Position numbers and translations under genes: made by a program. The notes beneath the pieces were generated by a model. That model saw nothing but the letters and a program-made list of their open reading frames with translations. It ran no database searches and was not told where the DNA came from. Below, in pieces: positions 1 to 6,614 of a stretch of DNA of 37,522 nt; within the stretch, counting starts at the first letter, position 1; each line of letters begins with the position of its first letter. The DNA lies in IMG/VR virus record IMGVR_UViG_3300037011_000809, positions 1-37,522 of that record; one strand, written 5' to 3'. Origin of the DNA: a virus.

Positions 1-252
1 CCCGCCTCGATGCCCCGGCCCGCCTCGATGCCCCTGCCCGCCTCGATGCCCCTGCCCGCCTCGATGCCCTCGCCCGCCTCGATGCCCTCGCCCGCCTCGA
101 TGCCCCAGCCCGCCTTGATGCCCCTGCCCGCCTCGATGCCCCTGCCCGCCTTGATGCCCCTGCCCGCCTCGATGCCCTCGCCCGCCTCGATGCCCTCGCC
201 CGCCTCGATGCCCTCGCCCGCCTCGATGCCCTCGCCCGCCTCGATGCCCTCG
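1..252. repeat. 18-bp tandem repeat array, left end (14 units)
   Basis: Fourteen head-to-tail copies of an 18-base unit (plus strand cccgcctcgatgccc plus a variable three bases) fill this stretch. Most substitutions change only the variable residue of the encoded hexapeptide (E, R or W) or E to K. Bases 19-144 match 37324-37449 at the other end with one mismatch, so there is a higher-order repeat of seven units. The array lies inside the coding sequence and keeps frame because the unit is 18 bases. Confidence 0.95.
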
Positions 253-398
253 CTTACATACAACCATTTGCCGCCGAGCTGTATATCCAGCGAACCATCG
301 ACGACAAGCGACCCCTCCAGCTTGTACGCATATCCGATGTCAACCAAGCCCGGGTATTCCGGGGTGATTTTTGTGACGGTGGATTTTGAGTCGCTCAT
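1..398 (-). CDS. Hexapeptide-repeat protein, N-terminal part (cut by contig end)
   Basis: The gene starts at ATG 398 with a good upstream AGGAGG-type site (401-409). About 48 residues of unique N-terminus (MSDSKSTVTKITPEYPG...) are followed by 14 repeats of the form x-G-I-E/K-A-G with x = E, R or W, running off the window start. The remaining repeats and the C-terminal domain are on the same strand at 37134-37522, so the gene spans the circular junction; overlapping the identical 19-base ends gives one 255-residue frame. The ATG overlaps the stop of the 111-residue gene upstream (ATGA). Regular six-residue repeats with unique ends suggest an elongated or solenoid protein; that is inference and the function is unknown. 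No signal peptide is visible. Confidence 0.8.
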   Translation of the reverse strand, partial: MSDSKSTVTKITPEYPGLVDIGYAYKLEGSLVVDGSLDIQLGGKWLYVSEGIEAGEGIEAGEGIEAGEGIEAGEGIEAGRGIKAGRGIEAGRGIKAGWGIEAGEGIEAGEGIEAGRGIEAGRGIEAGRGIEA

Positions 399-730
399 TT
401 GTCCTCCTGTAATTTTGAAGCATCCTCAAAATCCTGTATTGTGATGATCCTTTTCTTATAATCTTGCGTCCTCAGGTCAAACATCAACAAGTTGACCCTT
501 CCATGTTTCCTAATAAGTTCCACGCAAGCCGCGATATTAAGCACTATGCTCCCCGACAACAACAGCCAATCTTCTGAACAACTGTCGTGCAACTTTTCGA
601 CCATGTTCTGCACGACCCTGTCGGTCGAGAACACGTTTGCGTTTCCCACCGTGAGATTCTTCATGTCTCCGTACTCGGAGGCGGCGTCATACTTGTGACC
701 GCCTGCGTTAACCACCCATACGACTGGCAT
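395..730 (-). CDS. Hypothetical phage protein, 111 residues
   Basis: The protein is a soluble-looking 111 residues beginning MPVVWVVNAGGHKYDAASEYG. The N-terminal NAGGH-Y-A-YG pattern followed by a GNVN/GNAN-F-TDR segment resembles small proteins I recall from many tailed phages that lack a known function. Start ATG 730 overlaps the stop of the helicase gene (TAATG), with AAGGAG about nine bases upstream, and its own stop overlaps the next ATG, so the three genes are translationally coupled. No catalytic motif, membrane segment or signal peptide is visible. Confidence 0.8.
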   Translation of the reverse strand: MPVVWVVNAGGHKYDAASEYGDMKNLTVGNANVFSTDRVVQNMVEKLHDSCSEDWLLLSGSIVLNIAACVELIRKHGRVNLLMFDLRTQDYKKRIITIQDFEDASKLQEDK

Positions 731-2124
731 TATTCCAGAGCTCCTTTCAACGATGATGGATCCGTGAACATCTCCGCCAAGTTTTTCTTGGCCTTAAGAG
801 CCGCAATCACAGTCCAGTCTATCGTGCCTCTTGCCACCAGATCTACGTACACAACCGACCTCTTCTGCCCTATCCTGTGCAGACGGTCTTCCGCCTGTAT
901 GCGGTTGCCGAACGAATAATCATTGGAGTAGAACACGCATATGTTCGAGGCAGTCATGTCCAGACCCATCCCCCCGACCTGTGGCTGACTGACTAGTACC
1001 GCCACCATTCTTTTTTGGAACCAGTCCACCATGCGGGACCTCTCGCTGACGGAGGCGTCTCCCGTCAGACATTCATGGAATATCTTGTTCTCATCCAGCA
1101 TCTTGTTTATCATGTGCGCTTCGCGCCTGAACCTGCACCATACCACGACTGGATTGATGTAAAGACCTTCCGAATCAGTTTGTGTCGCGCCCACGTTCTC
1201 AAGAAGATCCTTCAGCGCGTCGAGTTTAGGGTTCTCCTTGAAGTCATAAGGCACCGGCTCGTTATGGTTCTTCTCGTCGGTGTACATGAATCCCCCGCAA
1301 ATCTCGGATAGTTTCATCAATCTTGCGACCGCCACCTCGACCGAAGAAATCGTCCCGTCAGAAAGTTCCGACACCAAAGTGTTCTTCATCTGCTTATACG
1401 CCTGTTTTTGGTGGTCGGACAGGTCAATGCGCCTTATCTCGTACACTTTATCAGGAAGATCCAGACAGTCTTTCTTCAACACCCGAAACACATTGTCCTT
1501 CACAAGAGGGTCAATCATCTCAAGGTTCTTCCATGCAACTATCTTCCTGAATAGCCCCCGCATTTCCATCACCGCATGGCGATCGCGGAAAGCCCAATAG
1601 TTGACCTTCAATATATTGGGGTTCAAGAAGTTCATCTGGTTCCATAGGTCCAGCGGGTTGTTAGTCACTGGGCATCCTGACATTATTATCCTGTTAGGTA
1701 TCAACCTGCCTAATGCGATGCACCCCCTTGACTGCTTGCTTGTGCGGTTCTTGATCTTGACGGACTCGTCTAAGACCATCAACTTAAAGTAATCTTTGCG
1801 TACCAAGGCCTTCGCCATGCGCCACAACATCTCATAGTTGATGACATAAAAATTCATCGACAGATCCAACTTCTCTCCACGCTTGATGACCTGTCCTTTT
1901 AATTCGGGGTGGTGCAACATCGCCTCCCCTATCCACTTGTCCAATATGGATAGAGGAGCCACTATCAACGCCGGTCTTAAGTCCGGCCGGGACGCGATCA
2001 AATCCAGAACGACTTTCGTCTTTCCGGTACCCATCTCCATAAACAAACCAGAACTGATGGCCCGATTAGATCCATCGTCCAAGAACTTGAGAGCTTCGTT
2101 CTGGTGCTTATATGAGACAGTCAT
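730..2124 (-). CDS. SNF2-type DEAD/DEAH helicase / translocase
   Basis: The 464 residues carry a full superfamily 2 ATPase set: an HQ pair near residue 7, Walker A MGTGKT at 31-36, motif II DES at 119-121 (a variant of DEAH), motif III SGCPVTNN near 150, motif V GGMGLDMTASN and motif VI QAEDRLHRIGQKR at 410-422. The HRIGQ form of motif VI is diagnostic of the SNF2/Rad54 group, which translocates on double-stranded DNA or remodels protein-DNA complexes. In phages such proteins are found in replication or recombination modules, which fits the neighbouring methyltransferase and replication genes. It lies 21 bases after the preceding gene and is coupled to the gene after it. The length is compact, with no obvious accessory domain. 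Confidence 0.93.
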   Translation of the reverse strand: MTVSYKHQNEALKFLDDGSNRAISSGLFMEMGTGKTKVVLDLIASRPDLRPALIVAPLSILDKWIGEAMLHHPELKGQVIKRGEKLDLSMNFYVINYEMLWRMAKALVRKDYFKLMVLDESVKIKNRTSKQSRGCIALGRLIPNRIIMSGCPVTNNPLDLWNQMNFLNPNILKVNYWAFRDRHAVMEMRGLFRKIVAWKNLEMIDPLVKDNVFRVLKKDCLDLPDKVYEIRRIDLSDHQKQAYKQMKNTLVSELSDGTISSVEVAVARLMKLSEICGGFMYTDEKNHNEPVPYDFKENPKLDALKDLLENVGATQTDSEGLYINPVVVWCRFRREAHMINKMLDENKIFHECLTGDASVSERSRMVDWFQKRMVAVLVSQPQVGGMGLDMTASNICVFYSNDYSFGNRIQAEDRLHRIGQKRSVVYVDLVARGTIDWTVIAALKAKKNLAEMFTDPSSLKGALE

Positions 2125-2145
2125 GACCGCGTCCCGACCATGGAC

Positions 2146-2688
2146 TTATGCCTGCGGAGCCGCTACCGCGGGTGTCGCGGGCGGCACTGCAGGGGCATCC
2201 GCGGGCTTCGACGCCTTTGGCTTCGACGCCTTTGGCTTCGACGCCTTGGGTTTGCGGGCCTTGCGCTCCGCTTTTGGGGCGTGTTTCCCGGTGAACTGGA
2301 GTATGTACCACTTAAAGTGGTTCTCGTCCAGTTTAGTCTTGGGGTTGACTTCTTTCGCCAACTCAAGACCCCGCTCAAACTTCGGGTTGTCAACCGAAGT
2401 TATGTACTTCCTGAGCACACCGGCCACGGTCCCTTTACGATCCTTCTTTACTTTTCCTTTAGCCATGATCTCGCACCTCCTTTCATTGAAGAATTGTTCG
2501 CAGGAAGGATCCTGCTCCAACAGATAGTCGTCTTTGACCTCACAGTTCTGCTCTCCATATCCGGACACCAATATGGATAGAGTGGTCTTCTTCATCACAG
2601 GATTTTGTACCAAGACCTTCACGACGTCGCCTTTTTGGGTCTTGCAAAATGTTCCAACCGGGATATTGCTCGCGAACTCGAGTTTCAT
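2146..2688 (-). CDS. Small protein with histone-H1-like basic tail (paralogue A)
   Basis: The 180-residue protein has three parts: an N-terminal region of about 80 residues (MKLEFASNIPVGTFCKTQKG...), a middle domain with the pattern KGTVAGVLRKY...F-GL-LAKEVNP...F-WYI (about residues 85-130), and a Lys/Ala/Pro tail with the repeat KPKASKPKASKPKAS like bacterial and phage H1-type or AT-hook tails. The middle domain is clearly related to the 90-residue protein at 6310-6582. The start at 2688 has GAAAGGAG upstream and a promoter at 2730-2758. DNA binding is inferred from the tail only; the core domain is not recognised. Confidence 0.8.
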   Translation of the reverse strand: MKLEFASNIPVGTFCKTQKGDVVKVLVQNPVMKKTTLSILVSGYGEQNCEVKDDYLLEQDPSCEQFFNERRCEIMAKGKVKKDRKGTVAGVLRKYITSVDNPKFERGLELAKEVNPKTKLDENHFKWYILQFTGKHAPKAERKARKPKASKPKASKPKASKPADAPAVPPATPAVAAPQA

Positions 2689-2729
2689 TTTTTGCTCCTT
2701 TCATTTATGCGAATTTTATTTCCATGTAG

Positions 2730-2758
2730 AATATAGCAGAACGGATATCGTATTACAA
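2730..2758 (-). promoter_or_regulatory. Sigma70-like promoter, minus strand
   Basis: Reading the minus strand, TTGTAA is followed by exactly 17 bases and TATATT, with TGC immediately before the -10 (extended -10). It lies about 40 bases upstream of the start of the 180-residue gene at 2688 and would re-initiate transcription of the helicase and repeat-protein genes. Confidence 0.6.
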
Positions 2759-2782
2759 GCTTTATTTTTACGGTTAAAAGAA

Positions 2783-3043
2783 TCAATTGTCCCTCGGCGT
2801 CCGGTATATGCTTTTTCCGTCGGAAGAAAACATCCCCTGCGTGCGGATCTCAAGCGTCAATTCCTCTCCCGCGTCTATTATGGAAGATATGGGTTTAGAA
2901 CTAACGTTGCAACGGATGTCCACGAACCCCGTCAGACCCGGCAGGTCATTGATCTGATGAAAATCATACAACCCTTTTCTTAATATGGATTCCACGGTGC
3001 CAAACAGCGAGTTTAAGAACTTTTCCTGGTCGGGATTTAACAT
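2783..3043 (-). CDS. Hypothetical protein, 86 residues
   Basis: The start is ATG 3043, which overlaps the stop of the methyltransferase gene (TAATG), with GAGGA just upstream. A longer frame exists but its extra residues would lie entirely inside the methyltransferase gene and look like a shadow. The protein (MLNPDQEKFLNSLFGTVES...) has an amphipathic N-terminal helix and a beta-rich C-terminal half. No motif or family is recognised. It is the last gene before the internal promoter at 2730-2758. Confidence 0.7.
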   Translation of the reverse strand: MLNPDQEKFLNSLFGTVESILRKGLYDFHQINDLPGLTGFVDIRCNVSSKPISSIIDAGEELTLEIRTQGMFSSDGKSIYRTPRDN

Positions 3044-3687
3044 TACATCCTCAAGAGCTCTGCGTGGCTGGAATCCCGCACCGTTTTGAGTTTCATGGTC
3101 TTGCCCTGCGACGCCTGCTGAACGGCCTCGCGCCAGGTCTGGCAGTCTTTGCCGTCGGAGTTTAGTATTATCGCCGCGCTTGACACGACCAGATGCCCCT
3201 CGATGCGGGTGTTGGACAGGCGCTTCAATGCTTCCTCTCCGTATCCAATGAGGACTGACGGGGCGGCCGCACTCTCGCCGCTTGTGCCGTCGGGTTTGCA
3301 GAACTTCATCCGCCCCTTGATGAAAAGGATGCCGGAGTAATGCGGAAATACGCTGTCGAAAAATGCGCGGGTTTCGGTTCTGGCGTATGTCAAGGCGATG
3401 CCCCGCTGATGTCTGGCAAGTTTCGCCAGCCATGTGCCCGTGTTCGGGCCATAGGGCGGATTTAGCCACACGAACGCACCGCTAGCCCAATTATGGGCCA
3501 GTCCGTCGTCCGGCAAGGTGATGTGGTTGGTCGCTGTCGGCCATGGGCGTGGCTCCGGGGCCGCGCACGGGTCAAGGTCAAAAGGCCCAAGCGCGTCAAT
3601 GACGTACTTCGGCGTCAGCCATGTGTTCGTCGCGCCCTGATGCGGCGACTCGTGCGTGAAACCCTTGCCGCTTATTTCGTTAGTCAT
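3043..3687 (-). CDS. Phage Dam-type DNA N6-adenine methyltransferase
   Basis: The 214-residue protein shows FDLDPCAAP at 36-44 and the catalytic NPPYG at 76-80, preceded by a DGL...W...VWLNPPY context that is characteristic of the small phage DNA N-6-adenine-methyltransferase (Dam) family. It would transfer a methyl group from S-adenosylmethionine to adenine in phage DNA, commonly to escape host restriction; the recognition site cannot be read from sequence. A strong AAAGGAGG precedes ATG 3687. The next gene overlaps its stop. This is one of two methyltransferases in the genome. Confidence 0.9.
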   Translation of the reverse strand: MTNEISGKGFTHESPHQGATNTWLTPKYVIDALGPFDLDPCAAPEPRPWPTATNHITLPDDGLAHNWASGAFVWLNPPYGPNTGTWLAKLARHQRGIALTYARTETRAFFDSVFPHYSGILFIKGRMKFCKPDGTSGESAAAPSVLIGYGEEALKRLSNTRIEGHLVVSSAAIILNSDGKDCQTWREAVQQASQGKTMKLKTVRDSSHAELLRM

Positions 3688-3730
3688 CTCACGCCTCCTT
3701 TTACATTTTCGGTTTTGCTTTCATCTATTG

Positions 3731-4027
3731 TTATAAACATTTGTCTATGATCACCCGCGTCACGCGGTCCTTCAGGCCCAACAGGTCGCTCGACCCGCGG
3801 TCAGAGCGCCGGTGCATCAGCAAGAAGCACGGACACCATCCTGCCGTCACACCCACGCGACCACGTCGCACGCCAGAAGGTCCACTGACCTCTATGCGCT
3901 GCCCGGTCTCAAAGAAGCGGATGAACTGCGGCGCCAATGCGGAGTCGTCAAAGACCCGTCCAAACTCCCGCGGCGCTTCCTCACGCTTCAGATCTAACCA
4001 CTCTTGAAAGTTCATGCGGTCACTCAT
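3731..4027 (-). CDS. Hypothetical protein, 98 residues
   Basis: The small protein begins MSDRMNFQEWLDLKREEAP and is rich in Arg and Asp, with no membrane segment. ATG 4027 overlaps the preceding stop (ATGA) and is served by a GAGGGGGGAAAG stretch. A second in-frame ATG four codons later could also be used. The C-terminal half contains a WCPC pair and a basic tail. The family is not recognised and the role unknown. Confidence 0.65.
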   Translation of the reverse strand: MSDRMNFQEWLDLKREEAPREFGRVFDDSALAPQFIRFFETGQRIEVSGPSGVRRGRVGVTAGWCPCFLLMHRRSDRGSSDLLGLKDRVTRVIIDKCL

Positions 4028-4209
4028 TTTACTTTCCCCCCTCTTTTCTTTTTAACCTCGACAAACCCGTCGAACCACTTGACCCCCGACCTTAGCGTTC
4101 CCCTTGAAAACGCCAACTGGCACCAATACATCGCCTCGGCGCGGGTGGATACGCGTCTGACAGTTTTCGCCGGACGATAATCGCCAAAGTACCTGACTAT
4201 TTTATACAT
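4024..4209 (-). CDS. Hypothetical basic protein, 61 residues
   Basis: I choose ATG 4209 (MYKIVRYFGDYRPAKTVRR...) rather than an upstream start at 4257 because the extra N-terminus would sit inside the preceding gene; ATG 4209 overlaps that gene's last codons and has GAGAAG close by. The product is small, basic and ends KKKRGGKVK. The opening MYKI plus aromatic and basic pattern is loosely like the 67-residue protein at 36279-36482. Function unknown. Confidence 0.6.
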   Translation of the reverse strand: MYKIVRYFGDYRPAKTVRRVSTRAEAMYWCQLAFSRGTLRSGVKWFDGFVEVKKKRGGKVK

Positions 4210-4627
4210 TTGACTTCTCGTATTTAGACTTGAGCCTATGCAACTCTCCCCTCTCAAAAAGTTCGACTTCTCTATTCAACAACCCTTCATATTTTTCCGT
4301 GATCCTTTCGCCCAACACCCAATGCGCAAGTACTCTTTCGACGTCGCTATATGTGTACGCGGCATCTCCACTATATGGATAATAAATCGTGATCTTAAGA
4401 AAGTCTATCTTTCCTTTGGTGTCCCTGAAGAACTCGTCATAGAATCCCATTTGATTGTAGTGCGCTATGTGCCCAAAGGTCATCGACAGTTGCGTATAAA
4501 ACCACTTTGGGAACATATTCTTGCTGAAGTCAGACTCCACTAACTTCACGAACTGATTTGCAAATTTCGCCTTGTCCTCTGCGGTATGAAACTCTGTGGG
4601 CACAAATTGCAACGCGTCGAATTTCAT
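4202..4627 (-). CDS. Hypothetical protein, 141 residues
   Basis: The protein begins MKFDALQFVPTEFHTAEDKAK and is aromatic-rich, with a C-terminal charged helix (YEGLLNREVELFERGELHRLKSKYEK) that could form a coiled coil. An AAGGAGG site eight bases upstream of ATG 4627 lies inside the end of the 39-residue zinc-motif gene, so the two are coupled. No known domain is recognised, and it has neither signal peptide nor membrane segment. Confidence 0.7.
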   Translation of the reverse strand: MKFDALQFVPTEFHTAEDKAKFANQFVKLVESDFSKNMFPKWFYTQLSMTFGHIAHYNQMGFYDEFFRDTKGKIDFLKITIYYPYSGDAAYTYSDVERVLAHWVLGERITEKYEGLLNREVELFERGELHRLKSKYEKSNV

Positions 4628-4628
4628 C

Positions 4629-4748
4629 TTAATCCTCCTTAGTTCTGCGGCCTTTGCACACCAACCGCCAACAGCCGGAACACTGGCATATCGCCAACCC
4701 GCTAATGTACCCTAAAATACGGAGCATATATCCGCAGTGCGGGCACAT
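4629..4748 (-). CDS. Tiny zinc-ribbon-like protein, 39 residues
   Basis: This short frame starts at ATG 4748, which overlaps the stop of the upstream gene (TGATG), and stops at TAA 4629, two bases before the next ATG. It reads MCPHCGYMLRILGY and later contains CQCSGC and a further Cys, so two Cys pairs could bind zinc around a short hydrophobic core. Its tight coupling on both sides and the Shine-Dalgarno of the next gene inside its 3' end support it as real. It may be a DNA- or protein-binding zinc ribbon; this is inference. Confidence 0.6.
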   Translation of the reverse strand: MCPHCGYMLRILGYISGLAICQCSGCWRLVCKGRRTKED

Positions 4749-4933
4749 CAATCAACCACCATCTTGACGTTATGCACGTTGATATAACCCTCGTACCATC
4801 CATGATCTTCCATCCAACGCACTTTTACTATCTCCGGGTTCTGCAACACTTCGCAGTCCTGCTTCGGCAACGGGAGAGAGACGATGTAGAGCTCTTTGCC
4901 CGTATGCTTATGCACGCAACGCTTACGATCCAT
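4748..4933 (-). CDS. Hypothetical protein, 61 residues
   Basis: The protein MDRKRCVHKHTGKELYIVSLPLP... is small and mixed alpha/beta. AAGGAGG lies upstream of ATG 4933 with a spacing of about eight bases; a closer ATG would leave almost no spacing. The stop overlaps the ATG of the 39-residue zinc-motif gene. Cys6 with His8 and His10 could be a partial metal site. No family is recognised. Confidence 0.65.
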   Translation of the reverse strand: MDRKRCVHKHTGKELYIVSLPLPKQDCEVLQNPEIVKVRWMEDHGWYEGYINVHNVKMVVD

Positions 4934-4946
4934 TGTTCATGCCTCC

Positions 4947-5189
4947 TTATTTTTTTATCTCCACCGAGGTCATATCTTTCGTTATGACCGCGACTTTTTC
5001 ATGGACGCCGGCGGAATTGGATCCGGATGTCCTATATATTGTAAAGACATCTTGTCCATCAACGACGTCCGCCATGACATGAACTCCCAAGCACCATCCT
5101 TGCGCATACACCGACAGCCCTGACTTTGCTGATCCCAATCTGCTCACGATTCCTTTGCTTCCCTGCACTGTACCCCTGAAATGCGCCAT
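4947..5189 (-). CDS. Conserved small phage protein, 80 residues
   Basis: The start is ATG 5189, which has a strong GGGAGGTGA site; a longer frame starting at 5261 has no such signal. The protein opens MAHFRGTVQGSKGIVSRLGS and contains SGLSVYAQGWCLGVHV, a pattern I recall from short proteins of unknown function in many phage early regions. The sequence is beta-rich, ending with a TxxGSNS loop. It is in the chain of small early genes. Confidence 0.75.
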   Translation of the reverse strand: MAHFRGTVQGSKGIVSRLGSAKSGLSVYAQGWCLGVHVMADVVDGQDVFTIYRTSGSNSAGVHEKVAVITKDMTSVEIKK

Positions 5190-5194
5190 ACGTA

Positions 5195-5392
5195 TCACCT
5201 CCCTACTTTTAAGGAATTTACGGATGACGAATACACCTTCAAATTTTTCCACTTGTAGCATCGACTATCATGATGCCCATGAATTTTGAGCTCTGACCTC
5301 CAGTGCTTTTTGCACAACAGGATATTCCCTTCCGCAAATGGCAACATGCGGATCTCTTCACGGGTGTCATGACCATAATCGCAGGCGTTCAT
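5195..5392 (-). CDS. Small Cys/His-containing phage protein, 65 residues
   Basis: I place the start at ATG 5392, which overlaps the stop of the 21-residue membrane peptide (ATGA), instead of a GTG at 5407. The protein (MNACDYGHDTREEIRMLPFA...) has C-x3-GH, an LLCKKHW segment and a later H-H-C, which could chelate zinc. The pattern of a short Cys motif, a hydrophobic LPFAEGN segment and LC-x2-HW resembles small phage zinc-binding proteins of unknown role. Confidence 0.65.
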   Translation of the reverse strand: MNACDYGHDTREEIRMLPFAEGNILLCKKHWRSELKIHGHHDSRCYKWKNLKVYSSSVNSLKVGR

Positions 5393-5454
5393 TTCTTTAA
5401 TGCACACTCTATCGCGGCTAAGAACAACGCCACCAGTATCATCGCGCTGATCAT
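5389..5454 (-). CDS. Predicted 21-residue membrane peptide
   Basis: Between two accepted genes there is a 21-codon frame, MISAMILVALFLAAIECALKK, whose ATG overlaps the preceding stop and whose stop overlaps the following ATG (both ATGA). It is almost entirely one hydrophobic helix with a basic C-terminus, as expected for a single-pass membrane peptide. The double overlap would couple translation through all three genes. It may only be a coupling leader, but the composition is distinctive. Confidence 0.45.
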   Translation of the reverse strand: MISAMILVALFLAAIECALKK

Positions 5455-5654
5455 TTTGACGCCTCTTTTTTTGCCTCTTTTTTTACCAACTTTTGGCCCT
5501 TGCCGAGACCGACGCCGACTCCATGACTCTTGAAATGACCATAGCACATATTAGCCCATGGACCCAACACCGTCCTTCCGTCATATCGCGCTTCGGATTG
5601 GCAGAGGTCGCAACGCGGGAACTCTTTTACTACCACTTCGGTGTGATCTTTCAT
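5451..5654 (-). CDS. Small zinc-motif phage protein, 67 residues
   Basis: The first gene of the long leftward operon begins at ATG 5654 with AAAGGAGGATC upstream and a promoter at 5712-5740. The product contains FPRCDLCQSEARYDGRTVLGPWANMCYGHF, so CxxC plus C-x2-H gives a likely zinc site, followed by a Gly-rich segment (HGVGVGLGKGQ) and a Lys/Glu-rich tail. This combination is common in short phage proteins of unknown function. Confidence 0.75.
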   Translation of the reverse strand: MKDHTEVVVKEFPRCDLCQSEARYDGRTVLGPWANMCYGHFKSHGVGVGLGKGQKLVKKEAKKEASK

Positions 5655-5711
5655 GCTTTGATCCTCCTTTGATGTTGCTATAATTTATCCAACCCACTTA
5701 TTGCTAATGGA

Positions 5712-5740
5712 ATTATAACGGATTGAAAAACTTTTTGCAA
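5712..5740 (-). promoter_or_regulatory. Sigma70-like promoter for the leftward operon
   Basis: On the minus strand TTGCAA, a 17-base spacer and a perfect TATAAT are present, about 60 bases upstream of ATG 5654. The same TTGCAA-17-TATAAT architecture, with CAATCC shared near the end of the spacer, occurs at 6651-6679, so the two promoters are probably related. Confidence 0.7.
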
Positions 5741-5775
5741 GCGAAATTCGTATGCTCACCGGAAGACTGATGATC

Positions 5776-5802
5776 AGGATCCACACGGATCAAGGATCCA
5801 CA
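5776..5802. repeat. Direct repeat AGGATCCACA, two copies
   Basis: AGGATCCACA occurs at 5776-5785 and 5793-5802, with GATC(A) before each copy, a spacing of 17 bases. Close direct repeats upstream of a promoter may be protein-binding sites. Confidence 0.6.
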
Positions 5803-5855
5803 AGGCTAATATAAAATTGCCAACGAGAGGCGGATTGGCATATTATGGATAGTGG

Positions 5856-5898
5856 AATCGCATTGAAAATTAAAGGGGGGCGAAAATCGCATTGAAAA
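5856..5898. repeat. Direct repeat AATCGCATTGAAAA, two copies
   Basis: The 14-base sequence AATCGCATTGAAAA occurs at 5856-5869 and 5885-5898, offset by 29 bases, in the gap upstream of the leftward promoter. It is a candidate binding site pair. Confidence 0.65.
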
Positions 5899-6233
5899 AT
5901 GAATGGATGAAAAAAAAAAAACGTCGGGGGGGGTAAAGGGGGTCTCCGGAACAAAGGAAAGATGAGCGTAAAAGCAAGGAAAACAAGGATGAGGGGGTCC
6001 CCCCGTACGACTTTTACCTTTTTTTTTTATTTAGATTTATATTGTATTTACATAGATTCTGCGGCAACTACTTGATCGGACGCCTAAAAACGGGCGGAGA
6101 GGGGGTATCCACTCTATGCAACATTTTTTTTCTAATTCCTTGTCCATTTGCTCTGTTTCATTTTTCTTTAGTCGCCAATTCCTATTTTCCTTAAAGTGTT
6201 TTCGAGCTTTCACGCGATCATACAAAAGAATCA

Positions 6234-6262
6234 ACCCGTGGAGCGTTGCCGCTCTCACGGGT
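6234..6262 (-). terminator. Stem-loop terminator of the 90-residue gene
   Basis: ACCCGTG-GAGCG, a TTGC loop, then CGCTC-T-CACGGGT forms a 12-bp stem with a one-base bulge. In the minus direction it follows the stop at 6310 by about 50 bases and is trailed by a T-rich stretch (TTGATTCTTTTG), so it is probably an intrinsic terminator for the short transcript from 6651. Confidence 0.65.
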
Positions 6263-6276
6263 CGATTCGTGCTCTC

Positions 6277-6614
6277 AATATCGGGATTCGTTTGCTGTCC
6301 GGTTTCCTCTTAGACTTTCTTAATTGGGAATTTTACGCAGCTTCTTTTTTGCCACTTCGCCAACATCCATCGGTAGTAATGGAAGTTGAACGAGCTCGTT
6401 GGATTTACTTCCAACGCGATCGGCAAAGCGCCCCGGAAAGTGGACTTTTGTTTTTGCGCGTCGAAGTATTTCTCTAGCGCTCCTGCGATCCCCTTCGTCG
6501 GCTTTGCCGTTTCCGGATTTAACCTCCGCAAGTATTCCGCTTCGGATATTGCGATGGTTTTTTCCGCGACTTCGTTCGACATTTTATTTTCCTTTCGTCG
6601 CGAATCCCGATATT
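6277..6614. repeat. 14-bp inverted repeat flanking one gene
   Basis: AATATCGGGATTCG at 6277-6290 is the exact reverse complement of CGAATCCCGATATT at 6601-6614. The two arms bracket the 90-residue gene, one in its 3' untranslated region and one just upstream of its ribosome binding site. Confidence 0.85.
6310..6582 (-). CDS. Small protein, paralogue B of the H1-tailed protein
   Basis: The start is ATG 6582 (MSNEVAEKTIAISEAEYLRRL) with AAAGGA upstream; a frame open to 6624 lacks a ribosome site. The 90 residues include TKGIAGALEKYF...FRGALPIALEVNP...F-YYRWMLAKW, which aligns well with the middle domain of the 180-residue protein at 2146-2688 but without its Lys/Pro/Ala tail. The gene stands alone with its own promoter (6651-6679), a terminator and a flanking inverted repeat, so it is expressed separately; a regulatory or DNA-binding role is a guess. 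Confidence 0.75.
   Translation of the reverse strand: MSNEVAEKTIAISEAEYLRRLNPETAKPTKGIAGALEKYFDAQKQKSTFRGALPIALEVNPTSSFNFHYYRWMLAKWQKRSCVKFPIKKV

Larger units (their letters stand above)
5655..6233. other. Intergenic control region, left part
   Basis: No convincing gene is seen here. The stretch holds the leftward promoter (5712-5740), two short direct repeats (5776-5802 and 5856-5898), an A12 run followed by a G8 run (about 5912-5934), a G5-T-C6 inverted sequence near 5995-6006 and a T10 run at about 6021-6030. The hairpin at 6234-6262 closes it on the right. Confidence 0.6.

Noticed and set aside
1-252. Possible CRISPR or satellite DNA
   Set aside because: Units are 18 bases, contiguous and in frame with a protein.
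10-444. Plus-strand frame of MPLPAS repeats
   Set aside because: It is the antisense of the hexapeptide-repeat gene; the minus frame has unique ends, a ribosome site and continuity across the junction.
3044-3469. N-terminal extension of the 86-residue gene
   Set aside because: It lies wholly inside the methyltransferase frame; the true start is the coupled ATG at 3043.
6037-6258. Minus-strand frame of 73 codons
   Set aside because: Its start lies in the terminator stem and it has no ribosome site; possible but unsupported.
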